NCBI GenBank assembly: GCA_937926355.1 | Contig: CALAZP010000205.1 | Coordinates: 1 to 5,644, forward strand | DNA: 5,644 bases | Reading direction: 5' to 3' | From: an uncultured Saprospirales bacterium | GTDB lineage: Bacteria > Bacteroidota > Bacteroidia > Chitinophagales > Saprospiraceae | Part shown: positions 1 to 4,724 of the stretch, one piece after another | How positions within the stretch are numbered: the first letter of the stretch is position 1 | Layout: each line of letters opens with the position of its first letter | The notes under the pieces: generated by a model | The model's input: only the letters and a program-made list of their open reading frames with translations | Databases searched by the model: none | Told to the model about the DNA's origin: nothing | Made by a program: the position numbers and the translations under genes

Positions 1-265
1 GTATATATTCATCTAATAACCCCACTAGAAGTCTTGCAATCCTAGTTTTTGCCTGTCCCCTTAGCCCCAATAATAAGATATTATGTCTAGCCAAAACTGC
101 CCTTTCAATATCTGGTAGAACAGTATCTTCAAAACCAATAATATTTTCAAAAATGGTTTCCTTATTAACTAATTTTTCTACTAAGTTGTCCCTTAGTTCT
201 TCCTTAATAGTCTTGCTCTTATAATGGGTTTGCTTGAGTTCACCAAGCGTCTTTGGTAATTCCAT
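1..265 (-). CDS. MoxR/BchI-type AAA+ ATPase (magnesium chelatase subunit I-like), N-terminal part, cut by window edge
   Basis: The frame gives 88 complete codons from ATG at 265 and runs off the left edge without a stop; the C-terminal part is missing. The N-terminal half is charged and helical (starts MELPKTLGELKQ). A Walker A nucleotide-binding motif, GLRGQAKT, lies at residues 67-74 and fits GxxGxxKT. The stretch before it (residues 44-61, GFEDTVLPDIERA and on) is what MoxR/BchI-like AAA+ proteins carry before the P-loop. Family members are ATP-driven remodelling or chelatase-type motors, often paired with a von Willebrand A domain protein; the real substrate here is unknown, and chlorophyll synthesis is not implied. 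The start is well defined: between the in-frame stop at 340..338 and codon 265 there is no ATG, GTG or TTG. It is divergent from rlmH. Walker B, sensor and lid regions lie outside the window, so the exact subfamily is inference. Confidence 0.85.
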   Translation of the reverse strand, partial: MELPKTLGELKQTHYKSKTIKEELRDNLVEKLVNKETIFENIIGFEDTVLPDIERAVLARHNILLLGLRGQAKTRIARLLVGLLDEYI

Positions 266-360
266 GAGTAATTTTTGATGGTGTACAGTAAACCAATTAA
301 TCCATAATAAGTTGGCCGATTTCAGGAATAAAATTTTCTACCTTTATACAAACAAACAGA
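266..360. promoter_or_regulatory. Divergent intergenic gap upstream of rlmH, weak promoter candidate
   Basis: These 95 bases separate the minus-strand AAA+ ATPase gene from plus-strand rlmH and must carry the rlmH promoter and probably that of the ATPase gene. On the plus strand, TAccTTTa at 339-346 is one base off the Bacteroidota -7 consensus TAnnTTTG and would give a leader of only about 8-10 bases before the rlmH ATG. A TTG at 312-314 is the nearest -33 candidate, but its 24-base spacing is slightly long. I found no perfect -7 box for the minus strand. No hairpin or repeat stands out. Confidence 0.3.
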
Positions 361-828
361 ATGAAAATATCGCTGTGGGTGATTGGAAAAACTGATCAAA
401 AATATTTAGAGGAGGGAATGGCTATATTCTTAAAGAGATTGCCTCATTATTGCCGGTTTGAATATATTGAGATATCTGAGGCTAGGGGGTATAAAAATCC
501 ATTAGAAAAGAAAAAATTAGAGGCATTAACTATTCAAAAAAAACTAAAGTCAGGTGATAAACTTATACTTATGGATGAAACTGGGACTCATTTTTCATCT
601 ATAAAATTTGCAGAATACCTAGGACGACAAATGCAAATAACCAGTAAAAAATTGATTTTTCTAGTAGGCAGTGCTTATGGATTTGACCGCAGTCTTTATG
701 ACATAGCTTCCGATTCCATAGCCCTATCCAAATTGACTTTTACCCATCAAATGATTAGATTGTTTTTTTTGGAGCAACTATATAGGGCGTTTACTATTCT
801 GAATAATGAACCTTATCACAACAACTAA
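361..828 (+). CDS. rlmH: 23S rRNA (pseudouridine-1915 N3)-methyltransferase RlmH
   Basis: RlmH uses S-adenosylmethionine to methylate N3 of pseudouridine 1915 in helix 69 of 23S rRNA, acting on assembled 70S ribosomes in the cytosol. The protein has 155 residues, the same length as E. coli RlmH, and reads as a complete SPOUT-fold enzyme. The N-terminal strand MKISLWVIGK is typical of the family. LILMDETG (68-75) precedes the cofactor region. LVGSAYGF (101-108) is the SAM-binding loop, THQMIR (128-133) lies in the knot, and the C-terminus LEQLYRAF...EPYH (138-153) has the conserved Tyr and His at 152-153. The loop has Ser104 where many homologues have a second Gly. ATG 361 is the natural start because the conserved first strand begins there. 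The rhomboid gene follows 3 bases after the stop, so the two are very likely co-transcribed. Confidence 0.96.
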   Translation: MKISLWVIGKTDQKYLEEGMAIFLKRLPHYCRFEYIEISEARGYKNPLEKKKLEALTIQKKLKSGDKLILMDETGTHFSSIKFAEYLGRQMQITSKKLIFLVGSAYGFDRSLYDIASDSIALSKLTFTHQMIRLFFLEQLYRAFTILNNEPYHNN

Positions 829-831
829 CCC

Positions 832-1470
832 ATGTCAATTACCCTTATCATTACCCTTATTACTGGTTATATTTCTTACCAAGCTTTTACCAATTATTCA
901 CTTCGTGAAAAATTAATTTTCCATCCCTATAGTATATCTAACAACCAACAATATTACCGATTTTTTACCCATGGTTTTATTCATGCAGATTGGAACCATT
1001 TGCTTATCAATTTATTTGTTTTATACCAATTTGGTATTCAGATTGAAACAATTTTGAATCAAATATTAGGTCCTTTTATAGGTTTAGTAATTTTTATCAC
1101 TTTCTATTTGTCTGCTATTGCCTTAGCAACTTTACCCACTTATTTTAGAAATATTAGCAATCCCTCCTATTCCGCGCTTGGAGCTTCTGGAGCTACCTCA
1201 GCACTGGTTTTTGCGCATATCCTTTTCGATCCATGGGGTTGGTTTATTTTTCCACCTCTACCGGCTTTAGTTTTCGGTTTTGCTTACTTATGGTATTCTT
1301 CCTATATGGATAGAAAAGGGTCAGATCTTATAGGACATAACACTCATTTTTGGGGAGCATTATATGGTATTTTTTTCTTAATCGCCACAATGGGATGGTT
1401 AAGACCGGAAATGCTGTTGTTTTTTTTAGGTCAACTTATTTCTGGTCCTCAACCACCCCCGTTTTTTTAA
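832..1470 (+). CDS. Rhomboid family intramembrane serine protease
   Basis: Rhomboids cleave membrane proteins inside or near the bilayer with a Ser-His dyad. This 212-residue protein has the minimal six-helix bacterial core, with hydrophobic segments at about 2-18, 54-72, 78-100, 115-131, 137-156 and 171-188, plus a hydrophobic stretch near 193-203. All catalytic elements are visible at the expected places: an RFFTHGF loop (43-49), His56 and Asn60 in helix 2 (HxxxN, oxyanion stabilisers), Ser119 in GASG (117-120) in helix 4, and His172 in the GHNTHFWGALYG stretch (168-179) of helix 6. It should therefore be active. No soluble domain is attached, and the tail is short and proline-rich (GPQPPPFF). 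Substrates are unknown. It starts 3 bases after rlmH, and its TAA directly abuts the pruA stop codon on the other strand. The pairing with rlmH looks like shared transcription rather than shared function. Confidence 0.93.
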   Translation: MSITLIITLITGYISYQAFTNYSLREKLIFHPYSISNNQQYYRFFTHGFIHADWNHLLINLFVLYQFGIQIETILNQILGPFIGLVIFITFYLSAIALATLPTYFRNISNPSYSALGASGATSALVFAHILFDPWGWFIFPPLPALVFGFAYLWYSSYMDRKGSDLIGHNTHFWGALYGIFFLIATMGWLRPEMLLFFLGQLISGPQPPPFF

Positions 1471-3102
1471 TTAAGCCTCTTTCATAAAAGGATACCTATA
1501 GTCGATAGGTGAAACAAAATTCTCTTTCATTGCTCTGGGAGAGGTCCACCTCAACAAATTCCAGATAGATCCAGCCTTATCATTGGTGCCTGAGCCTCTA
1601 GCACCTCCAAAAGGTTGCTGGCCTACCACCGCTCCAGTAGGTTTATCATTAACATAAAAATTACCAGCAGCATTTCTCAACTTTTCTTTAGCTTGAACAA
1701 TGGCATTTCGATCCTTAGCGAAAATTGCTCCTGTCAAGGCATAAGGGGAAGTATTATCCAAGATTTCCATCGTAGAATCAAACTCTTGATCTGGATATAC
1801 ATATACGGTTAGAACCGGTCCAAAAATTTCTTCATGCATTAACTTATGATGCGGATTACTGGTCTGAACTAAGGTGGGTTCAATAAAATATCCTACTTCA
1901 TCGTCAAACTTTCCACCTGATATAAGGGTGAGTTCCGGATCATTTTCAATACTCTTTATATAGGAAGTGATTTTGTCAAAAGCTTTTTGATCAATTACTG
2001 CATTGATAAAGTTGGTAAAATCTTCAGTTGACCCCATTTTGATTTCACTCAACATTTTTTTCATAGATTGCTCAATTTCTGGCCACAAAGAAACAGGGAT
2101 GTAAGCTCTAGAAGCTGCAGAACATTTTTGACCTTGGTACTCATATGCTCCTCTTATTAAACCAGTTGCCACCTCTAGTGAATTAGCAGAATGGTGAACC
2201 ATAACAAAATCTTTCCCCCCTGTTTCACCAACAATTCTCGGGTAGCTTTTATATTTCGAAATATTCTCACCTATGGTTTTCCATAGATGTTGAAAGACTC
2301 CTGTACTTCCTGTAAAGTGTAGCCCAGCAAAATATGGGTGTTCAAATATTATTTTTCCAGCTTCAGGACCATCTACAAATATTAAGTTGATCACACCGGG
2401 AGGAAGTCCAGCTTCTTCAAGTATTTCCATAACCATTAATGCGGAGTAAATCTGTGATTCTGCGGGTTTCCAAATCACTGTATTACCCATCATTGCAGGG
2501 GCTGCAGGTAAATTCCCTGATATAGCTGTGAAATTAAAAGGAGTCAGTGCAAAAACAAAGCCTTCTAATGGGCGGTATTCCATTTGATTCCAAATATTTT
2601 TTGAGCTAGATGGCTGATCCGAATATAGTTGAGTCATAAATTCAACATTAAAACGGAAAAAGTCGCATAATTCTGCGACTGCATCGATTTCAGCTTGATA
2701 AGCATTTTTGGATTGACACAACATAGTAGCAGCTGCAATTTTTGCTCTGTAAGGGCCTGATATTAGATCTGCAGCCTTCAGAAAGATAGCGGCTCTTTCT
2801 GACCAATGCATAGATTCCCAATTAGACTTTGATTCCGCGCATGCTTTGATAGCTTCATTAACCTCTTTAGAACCACCTTTATAGTAGTATCCAAGAATAT
2901 GATTTTTTTCATGAGGTGGGTGCATAGGAATTTTTACATTAGTAGTTATCTTTTTTCCATTGATAACCATAGCGCCTTCTACTTGCCTGTTTTTTAAATC
3001 TTTAATAGCCGTTTTTAAGGCTAATTTTTCAGGTGATCCCGGCGCATAATCTAATACTGGTTCATTGGCAGCTTTAGGTGCCTTTAAAAAAGCATCATAC
3101 AT
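1471..3102 (-). CDS. pruA: L-glutamate gamma-semialdehyde dehydrogenase (1-pyrroline-5-carboxylate dehydrogenase)
   Basis: This enzyme oxidises L-glutamate gamma-semialdehyde, the open form of 1-pyrroline-5-carboxylate, to glutamate with NAD+. It is the second step of proline breakdown. The 543-residue, single-domain (non-PutA) protein shows the ALDH superfamily signature in order: the NEPVLDYAPGSPE start typical of the P5CDH group (13-25), PFNF with the oxyanion Asn190 (188-191), WKPAE (211-215), the NAD-loop GSTG (265-268), ETGGKD with general base Glu293, GQKCSAASR with nucleophile Cys327, EEIFGPV (424-430), and the substrate-anchor loop GARGSGTNDKAG (500-511). The last is characteristic of P5CDH rather than generic aldehyde dehydrogenases. 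It is complete and probably active. It is the last gene of a minus-strand run, 20 bases after coaD. No proline dehydrogenase gene (putA/prodh) is in the window. Its stop codon touches that of the convergent rhomboid gene. Confidence 0.97.
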   Translation of the reverse strand: MYDAFLKAPKAANEPVLDYAPGSPEKLALKTAIKDLKNRQVEGAMVINGKKITTNVKIPMHPPHEKNHILGYYYKGGSKEVNEAIKACAESKSNWESMHWSERAAIFLKAADLISGPYRAKIAAATMLCQSKNAYQAEIDAVAELCDFFRFNVEFMTQLYSDQPSSSKNIWNQMEYRPLEGFVFALTPFNFTAISGNLPAAPAMMGNTVIWKPAESQIYSALMVMEILEEAGLPPGVINLIFVDGPEAGKIIFEHPYFAGLHFTGSTGVFQHLWKTIGENISKYKSYPRIVGETGGKDFVMVHHSANSLEVATGLIRGAYEYQGQKCSAASRAYIPVSLWPEIEQSMKKMLSEIKMGSTEDFTNFINAVIDQKAFDKITSYIKSIENDPELTLISGGKFDDEVGYFIEPTLVQTSNPHHKLMHEEIFGPVLTVYVYPDQEFDSTMEILDNTSPYALTGAIFAKDRNAIVQAKEKLRNAAGNFYVNDKPTGAVVGQQPFGGARGSGTNDKAGSIWNLLRWTSPRAMKENFVSPIDYRYPFMKEA

Positions 3103-3122
3103 AATTACTTTGGTTTTAAAGT

Positions 3123-3590
3123 TTAGATTTTAATAGCTTCTGGAATAAAAGGCGATGCATTACCTCCACCTTTTATAATTTCTCTTACAATTGTCGAACT
3201 AATATGAGAGTACGCAGGCCGACTTATTAGAAAAAAGGTTTCTAGTCCATTTCCTATAATATAGTTCAACTGTGAAATTGTTTTTTCATAATCAAAATCA
3301 CTAGCATTACGCAATCCTCTTAATAGATAAGTAGCCCCAATTTTCTTACAATAATCTGCAGTGAGATTTTCAAAAAAACCGACCTCTACCCTATCATTTT
3401 GTTCAAATACTTTTTTCAGCCAATTTATTCGTTGCTCCAAAGAAAAGAGAGATTTTTTTTGATTGTTTTCTCCTATTGCAATAATAATTTTATCAAAAAT
3501 AGGAAGCGCTCTATGGACTAAATCTACATGTCCTAAGGTAATAGGATCAAAGGAACCAGGAAAAACGGCTATTTTATCCATTATTATCAT
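3123..3590 (-). CDS. coaD: Phosphopantetheine adenylyltransferase (PPAT)
   Basis: CoaD transfers AMP from ATP to 4'-phosphopantetheine, giving dephospho-CoA, the penultimate step of coenzyme A synthesis, in the cytosol. The protein carries every hallmark of the nucleotidyltransferase fold: FPGSFDPITLGH (10-21), with the TLGH form of the (H/T)xGH ATP-binding motif; RGLRNASDFDYE (91-102), the substrate and ATP-binding segment; and the C-terminal ISSTIVRE (130-137), equivalent to the KMSKS-type loop. Length is 155 residues from ATG 3590 or 152 from the in-frame ATG at 3581. The second gives MDKIAVFPGSFDP, the more usual family N-terminus, so 3581 may be the true start. It sits between the secreted-protein gene (25 bases upstream) and pruA (20 bases downstream) on the same strand. 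The spacing implies one transcript, though these products share no pathway. Confidence 0.97.
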   Translation of the reverse strand: MIIMDKIAVFPGSFDPITLGHVDLVHRALPIFDKIIIAIGENNQKKSLFSLEQRINWLKKVFEQNDRVEVGFFENLTADYCKKIGATYLLRGLRNASDFDYEKTISQLNYIIGNGLETFFLISRPAYSHISSTIVREIIKGGGNASPFIPEAIKI

Positions 3591-3615
3591 TCATATTATC
3601 TCACAAATAAAAGGA

Positions 3616-4176
3616 TTATGGTTCATTATTCAATTTAAAAGACTTGATAAATCTATCAGGGTAAGGATTTGAAGTGAAATTATTAGTCAGTGAAACGACT
3701 TGAATCAAATAAAAACGATTATCTATTAAAATTCCTTTAGCCTTAATTCCCTTTGATGGTTGGCCAAATTCTATGCGCCACAATTGACCTGGCCATTCAA
3801 AAAAATCATCCGGTGTTTGATAAATCAATACGCCTTGAGTGCTCGACAAACTTTCGCTAATAGTGGCTTCGAAAAAGTCATTTACAAAATCTAAAGAATC
3901 AATTGGTAATACTTCAGGTGGATACTCCCAGAAAGATACCATAAAAGTAGTTTGCTCTTGTCTAGCATAGTATTGATAATTGATCACTTGACCAATAGGA
4001 GTTTGTAACGTATCCGATACTTTTTGAGGCTCAAATGGCATTAAAATAGTGCATAGACCTTCCTTTAGATCAACAGAGCGCCAAGATTTAGTAGGGAGTA
4101 CCTCTGGAGCAGAACTACCTGGTTGACCGCTAAGAAATACTGGTAAAAGGTAAAAAATTAAAAAGATTACACGCAT
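3616..4176 (-). CDS. Secreted protein of unknown function, possibly PsbP/DUF1795-like fold
   Basis: I do not recognise this 186-residue protein. It begins with a clear export signal: MR, a hydrophobic core at about 3-15 (VIFLIFYLLPVFL), then SGQPGSSA, with likely signal peptidase I cleavage between residues 17 and 23. There is no lipobox Cys, so it is not an obvious lipoprotein; the only Cys is residue 42. The mature part looks like one compact alpha/beta domain: a strand pair with a proline turn at 36-50 (ending LMPFEP), GQVINYQYYAR (62-72), FMVSFWEYP (78-86), an acidic helix at about 94-112, WPGQLWRIEF (128-137), then GILIDNRFYLIQVVS (148-162) and the end motif DRFIKSFKL (174-182). This pattern recalls PsbP/DUF1795-like secreted domains, but that is a guess from pattern only. 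It probably acts in the periplasm or at the outer membrane. It heads the minus-strand run with coaD and pruA and has its own TAnnTTTG -7 box about 25 bases upstream of ATG 4176. Confidence 0.8.
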   Translation of the reverse strand: MRVIFLIFYLLPVFLSGQPGSSAPEVLPTKSWRSVDLKEGLCTILMPFEPQKVSDTLQTPIGQVINYQYYARQEQTTFMVSFWEYPPEVLPIDSLDFVNDFFEATISESLSSTQGVLIYQTPDDFFEWPGQLWRIEFGQPSKGIKAKGILIDNRFYLIQVVSLTNNFTSNPYPDRFIKSFKLNNEP

Positions 4177-4200
4177 GGTTCTTTATACAATATAACTTGC

Positions 4201-4208
4201 CAAAGGTA
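4201..4208 (-). promoter_or_regulatory. -7 box of promoter for the secreted-protein/coaD/pruA run
   Basis: Read on the minus strand, 4208..4201 is TACCTTTG, a perfect match to the Bacteroidota -7 consensus TAnnTTTG. Transcription would start near 4194, giving a leader of roughly 17 bases before ATG 4176. No clean -33 TTG is present at the usual spacing; that region is a T-run on this strand (about 4228-4234), so the upstream element is weak or absent. Confidence 0.55.
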
Positions 4209-4221
4209 TAAAACGTTTTAT
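4208..4221. repeat. 14-base perfect palindrome between two opposed -7 boxes, operator candidate
   Basis: ATAAAACGTTTTAT is its own reverse complement, centred between 4214 and 4215. The symmetry continues outward, with a two-base offset, into CAAAG (4201-4205) on the left and CTTTG (4222-4226) on the right, which belong to the two opposed -7 boxes. The core AAACGTTT with a central CG resembles LacI/GalR-family operators, such as the centre of the E. coli PurR box. A protein bound here could block both promoters. That function is inference. Confidence 0.45.
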
Positions 4222-4223
4222 CT

Positions 4224-4724
4224 TTGGTAAAAAACAGAAAATTGGTAGCAATAGTAATGGGATCTGATTCGGATTGGCCGGTCATGAAATCTGCAAAAGA
4301 GATACTTGACCAATTAGGCGTCGAAATAGTAACTGATATCGTTTCTGCACATAGGACCCCGATGAAAATGGTTGATTTTTCAACAACATCTTATTCTAAA
4401 GGAATTAAAGTGATTATAGCAGGTGCCGGAGGTGCTGCTCACCTTCCTGGTATGATTGCCTCTTTAACCTCCGTTCCTGTTATTGGGGTTCCCATTAAGT
4501 CCTCTAATTCCATAGATGGATGGGATTCTGTACTTTCCATCTTACAGATGCCAGCTGGTGTTCCTGTAGCCACTGTGGCATTAAATGGAGCCTTAAATGC
4601 CGGAATCCTTGCCGCTCAAATGATTGGGATAGATGATGCCGAAGTACACGCTAATTTGACCAAATATAAAAAGTCTCTCCAAGAAAAAGTAGAAGAAAAA
4701 TCGAGAGCTCTATTCAATAAATAA
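4224..4724 (+). CDS. purE: N5-carboxyaminoimidazole ribonucleotide mutase (PurE, class I)
   Basis: PurE converts N5-CAIR to CAIR in de novo purine synthesis, working after the ATP-dependent PurK. The class I signature is complete: GSDSDWPVM (13-21), the phosphate and substrate-binding loop; SAHRTP (41-46) with the catalytic His43; GAGGAAHLPG (67-76); GVPI (88-91); and SILQMPAGVPVAT (105-117). The C-terminus is a charged helix. Length is 166 residues from TTG 4224, near the family norm. The start is unusual: no in-frame ATG exists between the stop at 4209-4211 and the Met inside the first strand (4257), so it must be TTG 4224 or TTG 4242. The promoter layout favours 4242, which would give MVAIVMGSDSDW and a 160-residue protein. 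purK is not adjacent. The last 15 bases overlap the convergent OmpA-family gene. Confidence 0.96.
   Translation: MVKNRKLVAIVMGSDSDWPVMKSAKEILDQLGVEIVTDIVSAHRTPMKMVDFSTTSYSKGIKVIIAGAGGAAHLPGMIASLTSVPVIGVPIKSSNSIDGWDSVLSILQMPAGVPVATVALNGALNAGILAAQMIGIDDAEVHANLTKYKKSLQEKVEEKSRALFNK

Larger units (their letters stand above)
4197..4226 (+). promoter_or_regulatory. purE promoter: -33 TTG and -7 TATCTTTG
   Basis: TTG at 4197-4199 and TATCTTTG at 4219-4226 are separated by 19 bases. Both match the primary sigma-factor consensus known for Bacteroidota (-33 TTTG or TTG, spacing about 17-23, -7 TAnnTTTG). The predicted transcription start is near 4233. This decides the purE start, because the TTG at 4224-4226 would then be inside the promoter and not in the mRNA. 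Confidence 0.65.

Noticed and set aside
1455..1475. T-run after CCACCCCCG as an intrinsic terminator for the rhomboid gene
   Set aside because: There is no complementary stem upstream of the T-run, so it lacks the hairpin needed.
1615..1812. Plus-strand open frame of 65 codons
   Set aside because: It lies wholly antisense within pruA, has no recognisable domain and reads as the complement of a well-conserved ALDH region.
3463..3672. Plus-strand open frame of 69 codons
   Set aside because: It is antisense to the start of coaD and the end of the secreted-protein gene. Its sequence is explained by those genes, and it has no visible promoter.
4704..4711. AGAGCTCT palindrome as a terminator for the OmpA-family gene
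   Set aside because: It is only 8 bases with no loop, and it is coding sequence of purE. A hairpin cannot form from it.
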